This document shows positions 25,876 through 40,839 of a stretch of 64,000 bases of DNA, piece after piece. Numbering within the stretch: position 1 is the first letter of the stretch; the number at the start of each line of letters is the position of its first letter. The stretch comes from Sabellastarte sp. h YS-2021 (taxonomy: Eukaryota; Annelida; Polychaeta; Sabellida; Sabellidae). The position numbers and the translations under genes are program-made. The stretch spans positions 8,718,496 through 8,782,495 of the forward strand of contig OZ024936.1 in assembly GCA_964017235.1 (NCBI GenBank), in the 5' to 3' direction. A model generated the notes under the pieces. It was not told the DNA's origin. It did no database searches and saw nothing but the letters and a program-made list of their open reading frames with translations.

Positions 25876-28800
25876 GGTAGATTCAAGGTTGAAAACCATA
25901 TTGAATCACACAGGAGTCGCCCCTGAAATGAATTTTAGTATTGTGTTCCTTCAGAAATACATATGTAGCCCAAAGTACAGGTTCAGGGAGTGTAGTTGGC
26001 GAGGGATAGGTAAAATGCCAGATCAGCCCAAACCACCCCTTAAAGTTGGTCAATCTGGCTGAAATTTTTACAGGAAACTCAGTTTATATCAGAGAATGAA
26101 TTTGTATTAGGCTGGCATACTCGAGGGCCACATTAAAAATTTCAATTTCCGGGTGTGGGGGGGCCCCAGGTTACCCCTCAGGTGGAAGATGTCAATTATA
26201 TTCTAATATTGCCAATCTGAAGCCCAAATTTAATTTTATGCATATTCTAATAATTAATGAGGATATTTTAGGCACATTTGGAGCATTACATGTCTAACCA
26301 GAAAATATTTCACCAAAATAGTGTTCTAAATATAGCCAAAAATAGATGTAAATCAGCCCAAACCAGTACCAAATATTGGTCTATAAGTCTGAAATTTGGC
26401 CTAAAAATCACTTGCCACATACTAAATCTGACTGCATAGGTTTTAGGATTACATCTGGTATACCAGTGGTGTCATATGTGTCATATGTGATCCAGGAAGG
26501 CGAAAATACAGCCTCAGATGGCTGTATCAGGAAATGCTGATATATTCTCAATTAAGGTAGATTCAAGGTTGAAAACCATATTGAATCACACAGGAGTCGC
26601 CCCTGAAATGAATTTTAGTATTGTGTTCCTTCAGAAATACATATGTAGCCCAAAGTACAGGTTCAGGGAGTGTAGTTGGCGAGGGATAGGTAAAATGCCA
26701 GATCAGCCCAAACCACCCCTTAAAGTTGGTCAATCTGGCTGAAATTTTTACAGGAAACTCAGTTTATATCAGAGAATGAATTTGTATTAGGCTGGCATAC
26801 TCGAGGGCCACATTAAAAATTTCAATTTCCGGGGTGTGGGGGGGCCCCAGGTTACCCCTCAGGTGGAAGATGTCAATTATATTCTAATATTGCCAATCTG
26901 AAGCCCAAATTTAATTTTATGCATATTCTAATAATTAATGAGGATATTTTAGGCACATTTGGAGCATTACATGTCTAACCAGAAAATATTTCACCAAAAT
27001 AGTGTTCTAAATATAGCCAAAAATAGATGTAAATCAGCCCAAACCAGTACCAAATATTGGTCTATAAGTCTGAAATTTGGCCTAAAAATCACTTGCCACA
27101 TACTAAATCTGACTGCATAGGTTTTAGGATTACATCTGGTATACCAGTGGTGTCATATGTGTCATATGTGATCCAGGAAGGCGAAAATACAGCCTCAGAT
27201 GGCTGTATCAGGAAATGCTGATATATTCTCAATTAAGGTAGATTCAAGGTTGAAAACCATATTGAATCACACAGGAGTCGCCCCTGAAATGAATTTTAGT
27301 ATTGTGTTCCTTCAGAAATACATATGTAGCCCAAAGTACAGGTTCAGGGAGTGTAGTTGGCGAGGGATAGGTAAAATGCCAGATCAGCCCAAACCACCCC
27401 TTAAAGTTGGTCAATCTGGCTGAAATTTTTACAGGAAACTCAGTTTATATCAGAGAATGAATTTGTATTAGGCTGGCATACTCGAGGGCCACATTAAAAA
27501 TTTCAATTTCCGGGGTGTGGGGGGGCCCCAGGTTACCCCTCAGGTGGAAGATGTCAATTATATTCTAATATTGCCAATCTGAAGCCCAAATTTAATTTTA
27601 TGCATATTCTAATAATTAATGAGGATATTTTAGGCACATTTGGAGCATTACATGTCTAACCAGAAAATATTTCACCAAAATAGTGTTCTAAATATAGCCA
27701 AAAATAGATGTAAATCAGCCCAAACCAGTACCAAATATTGGTCTATAAGTCTGATATTTGGCCTAAAAATCACTTGCCACATACTAAATCTGACTGCATA
27801 GGTTTTAGGATTACATCTGGTATACCAGTGGTGTCATATGTGTCATATGTGATCCAGGAAGGCGAAAATACAGCCTCAGATGGCTGTATCAGGAAATGCT
27901 GATATATTCTCAATTAAGGTAGATTCAAGGTTGAAAACCATATTGAATCACACAGGAGTCGCCCCTGAAATGAATTTTAGTATTGTGTTCCTTCAGAAAT
28001 ACATATGTAGCCCAAAGTACAGGTTCAGGGAGTGTAGTTGGCGAGGGATAGGTAAAATGCCAGATCAGCCCAAACCACCCCTTAAAGTTGGTCAATCTGG
28101 CTGAAATTTTTACAGGAAACTCAGTTTATATCAGAGAATGAATTTGTATTAGGCTGGCATACTCGAGGGCCACATTAAAAATTTCAATTTCCGGGGTGTG
28201 GGGGGGCCCCAGGTTACCCCTCAGGTGGAAGATGTCAATTATATTCTAATATTGCCAATCTGAAGCCCAAATTTAATTTTATGCATATTCTAATAATTAA
28301 TGAGGATATTTTAGGCACATTTGGAGCATTACATGTCTAACCAGAAAATATTTCACCAAAATAGTGTTCTAAATATAGCCAAAAATAGATGTAAATCAGC
28401 CCAAACCAGTACCAAATATTGGTCTATAAGTCTGAAATTTGGCCTAAAAATCACTTGCCACATACTAAATCTGACTGCATAGGTTTTAGGATTACATCTG
28501 GTATACCAGTGGTGTCATATGTGTCATATGTGATCCAGGAAGGCGAAAATACAGCCTCAGATGGCTGTATCAGGAAATGCTGATATATTCTCAATTAAGG
28601 TAGATTCAAGGTTGAAAACCATATTGAATCACACAGGAGTCGCCCCTGAAATGAATTTTAGTATTGTGTTCCTTCAGAAATACATATGTAGCCCAAAGTA
28701 CAGGTTCAGGGAGTGTAGTTGGCGAGGGATAGGTAAAATGCCAGATCAGCCCAAACCACCCCTTAAAGTTGGTCAATCTGGCTGAAATTTTTACAGGAAA

Positions 28801-31800
28801 CTCAGTTTATATCAGAGAATGAATTTGTATTAGGCTGGCATACTCGAGGGCCACATTAAAAATTTCAATTTCCGGGGTGTGGGGGGGCCCCAGGTTACCC
28901 CTCAGGTGGAAGATGTCAATTATATTCTAATATTGCCAATCTGAAGCCCAAATTTAATTTTATGCATATTCTAATAATTAATGAGGATATTTTAGGCACA
29001 TTTGGAGCATTACATGTCTAACCAGAAAATATTTCACCAAAATAGTGTTCTAAATATAGCCAAAAATAGATGTAAATCAGCCCAAACCAGTACCAAATAT
29101 TGGTCTATAAGTCTGAAATTTGGCCTAAAAATCACTTGCCACATACTAAATCTGACTGCATAGGTTTTAGGATTACATCTGGTATACCAGTGGTGTCATA
29201 TGTGTCATATGTGATCCAGGAAGGCGAAAATACAGCCTCAGATGGCTGTATCAGGAAATGCTGATATATTCTCAATTAAGGTAGATTCAAGGTTGAAAAC
29301 CATATTGAATCACACAGGAGTCGCCCCTGAAATGAATTTTAGTATTGTGTTCCTTCAGAAATACATATGTAGCCCAAAGTACAGGTTCAGGGAGTGTAGT
29401 TGGCGAGGGATAGGTAAAATGCCAGATCAGCCCAAACCACCCCTTAAAGTTGGTCAATCTGGCTGAAATTTTTACAGGAAACTCAGTTTATATCAGAGAA
29501 TGAATTTGTATTAGGCTGGCATACTCGAGGGCCACATTAAAAATTTCAATTTCCGGGGTGTGGGGGGGCCCCAGGTTACCCCTCAGGTGGAAGATGTCAA
29601 TTATATTCTAATATTGCCAATCTGAAGCCCAAATTTAATTTTATGCATATTCTAATAATTAATGAGGATATTTTAGGCACATTTGGAGCATTACATGTCT
29701 AACCAGAAAATATTTCACCAAAATAGTGTTCTAAATATAGCCAAAAATAGATGTAAATCAGCCCAAACCAGTACCAAATATTGGTCTATAAGTCTGATAT
29801 TTGGCCTAAAAATCACTTGCCACATACTAAATCTGACTGCATAGGTTTTAGGATTACATCTGGTATACCAGTGGTGTCATATGTGTCATATGTGATCCAG
29901 GAAGGCGAAAATACAGCCTCAGATGGCTGTATCAGGAAATGCTGATATATTCTCAATTAAGGTAGATTCAAGGTTGAAAACCATATTGAATCACACAGGA
30001 GTCGCCCCTGAAATGAATTTTAGTATTGTGTTCCTTCAGAAATACATATGTAGCCCAAAGTACAGGTTCAGGGAGTGTAGTTGGCGAGGGATAGGTAAAA
30101 TGCCAGATCAGCCCAAACCACCCCTTAAAGTTGGTCAATCTGGCTGAAATTTTTACAGGAAACTCAGTTTATATCAGAGAATGAATTTGTATTAGGCTGG
30201 CATACTCGAGGGCCACATTAAAAATTTCAATTTCCGGGGTGTGGGGGGGCCCCAGGTTACCCCTCAGGTGGAAGATGTCAATTATATTCTAATATTGCCA
30301 ATCTGAAGCCCAAATTTAATTTTATGCATATTCTAATAATTAATGAGGATATTTTAGGCACATTTGGAGCATTACATGTCTAACCAGAAAATATTTCACC
30401 AAAATAGTGTTCTAAATATAGCCAAAAATAGATGTAAATCAGCCCAAACCAGTACCAAATATTGGTCTATAAGTCTGAAATTTGGCCTAAAAATCACTTG
30501 CCACATACTAAATCTGACTGCATAGGTTTTAGGATTACATCTGGTATACCAGTGGTGTCATATGTGTCATATGTGATCCAGGAAGGCGAAAATACAGCCT
30601 CAGATGGCTGTATCAGGAAATGCTGATATATTCTCAATTAAGGTAGATTCAAGGTTGAAAACCATATTGAATCACACAGGAGTCGCCCCTGAAATGAATT
30701 TTAGTATTGTGTTCCTTCAGAAATACATATGTAGCCCAAAGTACAGGTTCAGGGAGTGTAGTTGGCGAGGGATAGGTAAAATGCCAGATCAGCCCAAACC
30801 ACCCCTTAAAGTTGGTCAATCTGGCTGAAATTTTTACAGGAAACTCAGTTTATATCAGAGAATGAATTTGTATTAGGCTGGCATACTCGAGGGCCACATT
30901 AAAAATTTCAATTTCCGGGGTGTGGGGGGGCCCCAGGTTACCCCTCAGGTGGAAGATGTCAATTATATTCTAATATTGCCAATCTGAAGCCCAAATTTAA
31001 TTTTATGCATATTCTAATAATTAATGAGGATATTTTAGGCACATTTGGAGCATTACATGTCTAACCAGAAAATATTTCACCAAAATAGTGTTCTAAATAT
31101 AGCCAAAAATAGATGTAAATCAGCCCAAACCAGTACCAAATATTGGTCTATAAGTCTGATATTTGGCCTAAAAATCACTTGCCACATACTAAATCTGACT
31201 GCATAGGTTTTAGGATTACATCTGGTATACCAGTGGTGTCATATGTGTCATATGTGATCCAGGAAGGCGAAAATACAGCCTCAGATGGCTGTATCAGGAA
31301 ATGCTGATATATTCTCAATTAAGGTAGATTCAAGGTTGAAAACCATATTGAATCACACAGGAGTCGCCCCTGAAATGAATTTTAGTATTGTGTTCCTTCA
31401 GAAATACATATGTAGCCCAAAGTACAGGTTCAGGGAGTGTAGTTGGCGAGGGATAGGTAAAATGCCAGATCAGCCCAAACCACCCCTTAAAGTTGGTCAA
31501 TCTGGCTGAAATTTTTACAGGAAACTCAGTTTATATCAGAGAATGAATTTGTATTAGGCTGGCATACTCGAGGGCCACATTAAAAATTTCAATTTCCGGG
31601 GTGTGGGGGGGCCCCAGGTTACCCCTCAGGTGGAAGATGTCAATTATATTCTAATATTGCCAATCTGAAGCCCAAATTTAATTTTATGCATATTCTAATA
31701 ATTAATGAGGATATTTTAGGCACATTTGGAGCATTACATGTCTAACCAGAAAATATTTCACCAAAATAGTGTTCTAAATATAGCCAAAAATAGATGTAAA

Positions 31801-34800
31801 TCAGCCCAAACCAGTACCAAATATTGGTCTATAAGTCTGAAATTTGGCCTAAAAATCACTTGCCACATACTAAATCTGACTGCATAGGTTTTAGGATTAC
31901 ATCTGGTATACCAGTGGTGTCATATGTGTCATATGTGATCCAGGAAGGCGAAAATACAGCCTCAGATGGCTGTATCAGGAAATGCTGATATATTCTCAAT
32001 TAAGGTAGATTCAAGGTTGAAAACCATATTGAATCACACAGGAGTCGCCCCTGAAATGAATTTTAGTATTGTGTTCCTTCAGAAATACATATGTAGCCCA
32101 AAGTACAGGTTCAGGGAGTGTAGTTGGCGAGGGATAGGTAAAATGCCAGATCAGCCCAAACCACCCCTTAAAGTTGGTCAATCTGGCTGAAATTTTTACA
32201 GGAAACTCAGTTTATATCAGAGAATGAATTTGTATTAGGCTGGCATACTCGAGGGCCACATTAAAAATTTCAATTTCCGGGGTGTGGGGGGGCCCCAGGT
32301 TACCCCTCAGGTGGAAGATGTCAATTATATTCTAATATTGCCAATCTGAAGCCCAAATTTAATTTTATGCATATTCTAATAATTAATGAGGATATTTTAG
32401 GCACATTTGGAGCATTACATGTCTAACCAGAAAATATTTCACCAAAATAGTGTTCTAAATATAGCCAAAAATAGATGTAAATCAGCCCAAACCAGTACCA
32501 AATATTGGTCTATAAGTCTGAAATTTGGCCTAAAAATCACTTGCCACATACTAAATCTGACTGCATAGGTTTTAGGATTACATCTGGTATACCAGTGGTG
32601 TCATATGTGTCATATGTGATCCAGGAAGGCGAAAATACAGCCTCAGATGGCTGTATCAGGAAATGCTGATATATTCTCAATTAAGGTAGATTCAAGGTTG
32701 AAAACCATATTGAATCACACAGGAGTCGCCCCTGAAATGAATTTTAGTATTGTGTTCCTTCAGAAATACATATGTAGCCCAAAGTACAGGTTCAGGGAGT
32801 GTAGTTGGCGAGGGATAGGTAAAATGCCAGATCAGCCCAAACCACCCCTTAAAGTTGGTCAATCTGGCTGAAATTTTTACAGGAAACTCAGTTTATATCA
32901 GAGAATGAATTTGTATTAGGCTGGCATACTCGAGGGCCACATTAAAAATTTCAATTTCCGGGGTGTGGGGGGGCCCCAGGTTACCCCTCAGGTGGAAGAT
33001 GTCAATTATATTCTAATATTGCCAATCTGAAGCCCAAATTTAATTTTATGCATATTCTAATAATTAATGAGGATATTTTAGGCACATTTGGAGCATTACA
33101 TGTCTAACCAGAAAATATTTCACCAAAATAGTGTTCTAAATATAGCCAAAAATAGATGTAAATCAGCCCAAACCAGTACCAAATATTGGTCTATAAGTCT
33201 GATATTTGGCCTAAAAATCACTTGCCACATACTAAATCTGACTGCATAGGTTTTAGGATTACATCTGGTATACCAGTGGTGTCATATGTGTCATATGTGA
33301 TCCAGGAAGGCGAAAATACAGCCTCAGATGGCTGTATCAGGAAATGCTGATATATTCTCAATTAAGGTAGATTCAAGGTTGAAAACCATATTGAATCACA
33401 CAGGAGTCGCCCCTGAAATGAATTTTAGTATTGTGTTCCTTCAGAAATACATATGTAGCCCAAAGTACAGGTTCAGGGAGTGTAGTTGGCGAGGGATAGG
33501 TAAAATGCCAGATCAGCCCAAACCACCCCTTAAAGTTGGTCAATCTGGCTGAAATTTTTACAGGAAACTCAGTTTATATCAGAGAATGAATTTGTATTAG
33601 GCTGGCATACTCGAGGGCCACATTAAAAATTTCAATTTCCGGGGTGTGGGGGGGGCCCCAGGTTACCCCTCAGGTGGAAGATGTCAATTATATTCTAATA
33701 TTGCCAATCTGAAGCCCAAATTTAATTTTATGCATATTCTAATAATTAATGAGGATATTTTAGGCACATTTGGAGCATTACATGTCTAACCAGAAAATAT
33801 TTCACCAAAATAGTGTTCTAAATATAGCCAAAAATAGATGTAAATCAGCCCAAACCAGTACCAAATATTGGTCTATAAGTCTGAAATTTGGCCTAAAAAT
33901 CACTTGCCACATACTAAATCTGACTGCATAGGTTTTAGGATTACATCTGGTATACCAGTGGTGTCATATGTGTCATATGTGATCCAGGAAGGCGAAAATA
34001 CAGCCTCAGATGGCTGTATCAGGAAATGCTGATATATTCTCAATTAAGGTAGATTCAAGGTTGAAAACCACATTGAATCACACAGGAGTCGCCCCTGAAA
34101 TGAATTTTAGTATTGTGTTCCTTCAGAAATACATATGTAGCCCAAAGTACAGGTTCAGGGAGTGTAGTTGGCGAGGGATAGGTAAAATGCCAGATCAGCC
34201 CAAACCACCCCTTAAAGTTGGTCAATCTGGCTGAAATTTTTACAGGAAACTCAGTTTATATCAGAGAATGAATTTGTATTAGGCTGGCATACTCGAGGGC
34301 CACATTAAAAATTTCAATTTCCGGGGTGTGGGGGGGCCCCAGGTTACCCCTCAGGTGGAAGATGTCAATTATATTCTAATATTGCCAATCTGAAGCCCAA
34401 ATTTAATTTTATGCATATTCTAATAATTAATGAGGATATTTTAGGCACATTTGGAGCATTACATGTCTAACCAGAAAATATTTCACCAAAATAGTGTTCT
34501 AAATATAGCCAAAAATAGATGTAAATCAGCCCAAACCAGTACCAAATATTGGTCTATAAGTCTGAAATTTGGCCTAAAAATCACTTGCCACATACTAAAT
34601 CTGACTGCATAGGTTTTAGGATTACATCTGGTATACCAGTGGTGTCATATGTGTCATATGTGATCCAGGAAGGCGAAAATACAGCCTCAGATGGCTGTAT
34701 CAGGAAATGCTGATATATTCTCAATTAAGGTAGATTCAAGGTTGAAAACCATATTGAATCACACAGGAGTCGCCCCTGAAATGAATTTTAGTATTGTGTT

Positions 34801-37451
34801 CCTTCAGAAATACATATGTAGCCCAAAGTACAGGTTCAGGGAGTGTAGTTGGCGAGGGATAGGTAAAATGCCAGATCAGCCCAAACCACCCCTTAAAGTT
34901 GGTCAATCTGGCTGAAATTTTTACAGGAAACTCAGTTTATATCAGAGAATGAATTTGTATTAGGCTGGCATACTCGAGGGCCACATTAAAAATTTCAATT
35001 TCCGGGGTGTGGGGGGGCCCCAGGTTACCCCTCAGGTGGAAGATGTCAATTATATTCTAATATTGCCAATCTGAAGCCCAAATTTAATTTTATGCATATT
35101 CTAATAATTAATGAGGATATTTTAGGCACATTTGGAGCATTACATGTCTAACCAGAAAATATTTCACCAAAATAGTGTTCTAAATATAGCCAAAAATAGA
35201 TGTAAATCAGCCCAAACCAGTACCAAATATTGGTCTATAAGTCTGAAATTTGGCCTAAAAATCACTTGCCACATACTAAATCTGACTGCATAGGTTTTAG
35301 GATTACATCTGGTATACCAGTGGTGTCATATGTGTCATATGTGATCCAGGAAGGCGAAAATACAGCCTCAGATGGCTGTATCAGGAAATGCTGATATATT
35401 CTCAATTAAGGTAGATTCAAGGTTGAAAACCATATTGAATCACACAGGAGTCGCCCCTGAAATGAATTTTAGTATTGTGTTCCTTCAGAAATACATATGT
35501 AGCCCAAAGTACAGGTTCAGGGAGTGTAGTTGGCGAGGGATAGGTAAAATGCCAGATCAGCCCAAACCACCCCTTAAAGTTGGTCAATCTGGCTGAAATT
35601 TTTACAGGAAACTCAGTTTATATCAGAGAATGAATTTGTATTAGGCTGGCATACTCGAGGGCCACATTAAAAATTTCAATTTCCGGGGTGTGGGGGGGCC
35701 CCAGGTTACCCCTCAGGTGGAAGATGTCAATTATATTCTAATATTGCCAATCTGAAGCCCAAATTTAATTTTATGCATATTCTAATAATTAATGAGGATA
35801 TTTTAGGCACATTTGGAGCATTACATGTCTAACCAGAAAATATTTCACCAAAATAGTGTTCTAAATATAGCCAAAAATAGATGTAAATCAGCCCAAACCA
35901 GTACCAAATATTGGTCTATAAGTCTGAAATTTGGCCTAAAAATCACTTGCCACATACTAAATCTGACTGCATAGGTTTTAGGATTACATCTGGTATACCA
36001 GTGGTGTCATATGTGTCATATGTGATCCAGGAAGGCGAAAATACAGCCTCAGATGGCTGTATCAGGAAATGCTGATATATTCTCAATTAAGGTAGATTCA
36101 AGGTTGAAAACCATATTGAATCACACAGGAGTCGCCCCTGAAATGAATTTTAGTATTGTGTTCCTTCAGAAATACATATGTAGCCCAAAGTACAGGTTCA
36201 GGGAGTGTAGTTGGCGAGGGATAGGTAAAATGCCAGATCAGCCCAAACCACCCCTTAAAGTTGGTCAATCTGGCTGAAATTTTTACAGGAAACTCAGTTT
36301 ATATCAGAGAATGAATTTGTATTAGGCTGGCATACTCGAGGGCCACATTAAAAATTTCAATTTCCGGGGTGTGGGGGGCCCCAGGTTACCCCTCAGGTGG
36401 AAGATGTCAATTATATTCTAATATTGCCAATCTGAAGCCCAAATTTAATTTTATGCATATTCTAATAATTAATGAGGATATTTTAGGCACATTTGGAGCA
36501 TTACATGTCTAACCAGAAAATATTTCACCAAAATAGTGTTCTAAATATAGCCAAAAATAGATGTAAATCAGCCCAAACCAGTACCAAATATTGGTCTATA
36601 AGTCTGAAATTTGGCCTAAAAATCACTTGCCACATACTAAATCTGACTGCATAGGTTTTAGGATTACATCTGGTATACCAGTGGTGTCATATGTGTCATA
36701 TGTGATCCAGGAAGGCGAAAATACAGCCTCAGATGGCTGTATCAGGAAATGCTGATATATTCTCAATTAAGGTAGATTCAAGGTTGAAAACCATATTGAA
36801 TCACACAGGAGTCGCCCCTGAAATGAATTTTAGTATTGTGTTCCTTCAGAAATACATATGTAGCCCAAAGTACAGGTTCAGGGAGTGTAGTTGGCGAGGG
36901 ATAGGTAAAATGCCAGATCAGCCCAAACCACCCCTTAAAGTTGGTCAATCTGGCTGAAATTTTTACAGGAAACTCAGTTTATATCAGAGAATGAATTTGT
37001 ATTAGGCTGGCATACTCGAGGGCCACATTAAAAATTTCAATTTCCGGGGTGTGGGGGGGCCCCAGGTTACCCCTCAGGTGGAAGATGTCAATTATATTCT
37101 AATATTGCCAATCTGAAGCCCAAATTTAATTTTATGCATATTCTAATAATTAATGAGGATATTTTAGGCACATTTGGAGCATTACATGTCTAACCAGAAA
37201 ATATTTCACCAAAATAGTGTTCTAAATATAGCCAAAAATAGATGTAAATCAGCCCAAACCAGTACCAAATATTGGTCTATAAGTCTGATATTTGGCCTAA
37301 AAATCACTTGCCACATACTAAATCTGACTGCATAGGTTTTAGGATTACATCTGGTATACCAGTGGTGTCATATGTGTCATATGTGATCCAGGAAGGCGAA
37401 AATACAGCCTCAGATGGCTGTATCAGGAAATGCTGATATATTCTCAATTAA
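25876..37451. repeat. Subarray 3: units 39-55, mixed A519 and T519
   Basis: From unit 39 the site reads A A T A A T A T A A T A A A A A T, so T519 is in units 41, 44, 46, 49 and 55. The early part is close to a repeated A-A-T triplet. Private variants are G3 instead of G4 at 26151-26153 (unit 39), G8 at 33648-33655 (unit 50), T to C at 34071 (unit 51) and G6 at 36373-36378 (unit 54). All units keep A536. Confidence 0.9.
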
Positions 37452-40176
37452 GGTAGATTCAAGGTTGAAAACCATATTGAATCACACAGGAGTCGCCCCT
37501 GAAATGAATTTTAGTATTGTGTTCCTTCAGAAATACATATGTAGCCCAAAGTACAGGTTCAGGGAGTGTAGTTGGCGAGGGATAGGTAAAATGCCAGATC
37601 AGCCCAAACCACCCCTTAAAGTTGGTCAATCTGGCTGAAATTTTTACAGGAAACTCAGTTTATATCAGAGAATGAATTTGTATTAGGCTGGCATACTCGA
37701 GGGCCACATTAAAAATTTCAATTTCCGGGGTGTGGGGGGGCCCCAGGTTACCCCTCAGGTGGAAGATGTCAATTATATTCTAATATTGCCAATCTGAAGC
37801 CCAAATTTAATTTTATGCATATTCTAATAATTAATGAGGATATTTTAGGCACATTTGGAGCATTACATGTCTAACCAGAAAATATTTCACCAAAATAGTG
37901 TTCTAAATATAGCCAAAAATAGATGTAAATCAGCCCAAACCAGTACCAAATATTGGTCTATAAGTCTGAAATTTGGCCTAAAAATCACTTGCCACATACT
38001 AAATCTGACTGCATAGGTTTTAGGATTACATCTGGTATACCAGTGGTGTCATATGTGTCATATGTGATCCAGGAAGGCGAAAATACAGCCTCAGATGGCT
38101 GTATCAGGAAATGCTGATATATTCTCAATTAAGGTAGATTCAAGGTTGAAAACCATATTGAATCACACAGGAGTCGCCCCTGAAATGAATTTTAGTATTG
38201 TGTTCCTTCAGAAATACATATGTAGCCCAAAGTACAGGTTCAGGGAGTGTAGTTGGCGAGGGATAGGTAAAATGCCAGATCAGCCCAAACCACCCCTTAA
38301 AGTTGGTCAATCTGGCTGAAATTTTTACAGGAAACTCAGTTTATATCAGAGAATGAATTTGTATTAGGCTGGCATACTCGAGGGCCACATTAAAAATTTC
38401 AATTTCCGGGGTGTGGGGGGGCCCCAGGTTACCCCTCAGGTGGAAGATGTCAATTATATTCTAATATTGCCAATCTGAAGCCCAAATTTAATTTTATGCA
38501 TATTCTAATAATTAATGAGGATATTTTAGGCACATTTGGAGCATTACATGTCTAACCAGAAAATATTTCACCAAAATAGTGTTCTAAATATAGCCAAAAA
38601 TAGATGTAAATCAGCCCAAACCAGTACCAAATATTGGTCTATAAGTCTGAAATTTGGCCTAAAAATCACTTGCCACATACTAAATCTGACTGCATAGGTT
38701 TTAGGATTACATCTGGTATACCAGTGGTGTCATATGTGTCATATGTGATCCAGGAAGGCGAAAATACAGCCTCAGATGGCTGTATCAGGAAATGCTGATA
38801 TATTCTCAATTAAGGTAGATTCAAGGTTGAAAACCATATTGAATCACACAGGAGTCGCCCCTGAAATGAATTTTAGTATTGTGTTCCTTCAGAAATACAT
38901 ATGTAGCCCAAAGTACAGGTTCAGGGAGTGTAGTTGGCGAGGGATAGGTAAAATGCCAGATCAGCCCAAACCACCCCTTAAAGTTGGTCAATCTGGCTGA
39001 AATTTTTACAGGAAACTCAGTTTATATCAGAGAATGAATTTGTATTAGGCTGGCATACTCGAGGGCCACATTAAAAATTTCAATTTCCGGGGTGTGGGGG
39101 GGCCCCAGGTTACCCCTCAGGTGGAAGATGTCAATTATATTCTAATATTGCCAATCTGAAGCCCAAATTTAATTTTATGCATATTCTAATAATTAATGAG
39201 GATATTTTAGGCACATTTGGAGCATTACATGTCTAACCAGAAAATATTTCACCAAAATAGTGTTCTAAATATAGCCAAAAATAGATGTAAATCAGCCCAA
39301 ACCAGTACCAAATATTGGTCTATAAGTCTGAAATTTGGCCTAAAAATCACTTGCCACATACTAAATCTGACTGCATAGGTTTTAGGATTACATCTGGTAT
39401 ACCAGTGGTGTCATATGTGTCATATGTGATCCAGGAAGGCGAAAATACAGCCTCAGATGGCTGTATCAGGAAATGCTGATATATTCTCAATTAAGGTAGA
39501 TTCAAGGTTGAAAACCATATTGAATCACACAGGAGTCGCCCCTGAAATGAATTTTAGTATTGTGTTCCTTCAGAAATACATATGTAGCCCAAAGTACAGG
39601 TTCAGGGAGTGTAGTTGGCGAGGGATAGGTAAAATGCCAGATCAGCCCAAACCACCCCTTAAAGTTGGTCAATCTGGCTGAAATTTTTACAGGAAACTCA
39701 GTTTATATCAGAGAATGAATTTGTATTAGGCTGGCATACTCGAGGGCCACATTAAAAATTTCAATTTCCGGGGTGTGGGGGGGCCCCAGGTTACCCCTCA
39801 GGTGGAAGATGTCAATTATATTCTAATATTGCCAATCTGAAGCCCAAATTTAATTTTATGCATATTCTAATAATTAATGAGGATATTTTAGGCACATTTG
39901 GAGCATTACATGTCTAACCAGAAAATATTTCACCAAAATAGTGTTCTAAATATAGCCAAAAATAGATGTAAATCAGCCCAAACCAGTACCAAATATTGGT
40001 CTATAAGTCTGAAATTTGGCCTAAAAATCACTTGCCACATACTAAATCTGACTGCATAGGTTTTAGGATTACATCTGGTATACCAGTGGTGTCATATGTG
40101 TCATATGTGATCCAGGAAGGCGAAAATACAAGCCTCAGATGGCTGTATCAGGAAATGCTGATATATTCTCAATTAA
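37452..40176. repeat. Subarray 4: units 56-59, A519/A536 type
   Basis: These four units match the consensus of units 1-11 at both common sites. Unit 59 ends with a one-base insertion, an extra A at about 40130-40131 in the left arm of the 8-bp inverted repeat. It directly precedes the deleted unit 60. Confidence 0.85.
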
Positions 40177-40839
40177 GGTAGATTCAAGGTTGAAAACCAT
40201 ATTGAATCACACAGGAGTCGCCCCTGAAATGAATTTTAGTATTGTGTTCCTTCAGAAATACATATGTAGCCCAAAGTACAGGTTCAGGGAGTGTAGTTGG
40301 CGAGGGATAGGTAAAATGCCAGATCAGCCCAAACCACCCCTTAAAGTTGGTCAATCTGGCTGAAATTTTTACAGGAAACTCAGTTTATATCAGAGAATGA
40401 ATTTGTATTAGGCTGGCATACTCGAGGGCCACATTAAAAATTTCAATTTCCGGGGTGTGGGGGGGCCCCAGGTTACCCCTCAGGTGGAAGATGTCAATTA
40501 TATTCTAATATTGCCAATCTGAAGCCCAAATTTAATTTTATGCATATTCTAATAATTAATGAGGATATTTTAGGCACATTTGGAGCATTACATGTCTAAC
40601 CAGAAAATATTTCACCAAAATAGTGTTCTAAATATAGCCAAAAATAGATGTAAATCAGCCCAAACCAGTACCAAATATTGGTCTATAAGTCTGAAATTTG
40701 GCCTAAAAATCGCTTGCCACATACTAAATCTGACTGCATTGGTATACCAGTGGTGTCATATGTGTCATATGTGATCCAGGAAGGCGAAAATACAGCCTCA
40801 GATGGCTGTATCAGGAAATGCTGATATATTCTCAATTAA
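40177..40839. repeat. Unit 60, shortened satellite unit with 18-bp deletion
   Basis: This 663-bp unit lacks unit positions 564-581. The junction lies between 40739 and 40740, where GACTGCAT is joined directly to TGGTATACC. No base of microhomology is shared at the breakpoints as I align them. The deletion removes the first base of the 12-bp palindrome. The unit is also the first in the window with G536 (at 40712). Confidence 0.95.

Noticed and set aside
39996..40181. A 61-codon open frame
   Set aside because: It exists only because the one-base insertion in unit 59 shifts a stop out of frame. It lies wholly in satellite sequence.
40580..40774. A 64-codon open frame
   Set aside because: It is created by the 18-bp deletion in unit 60, which removes an in-frame stop. 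No independent support exists.
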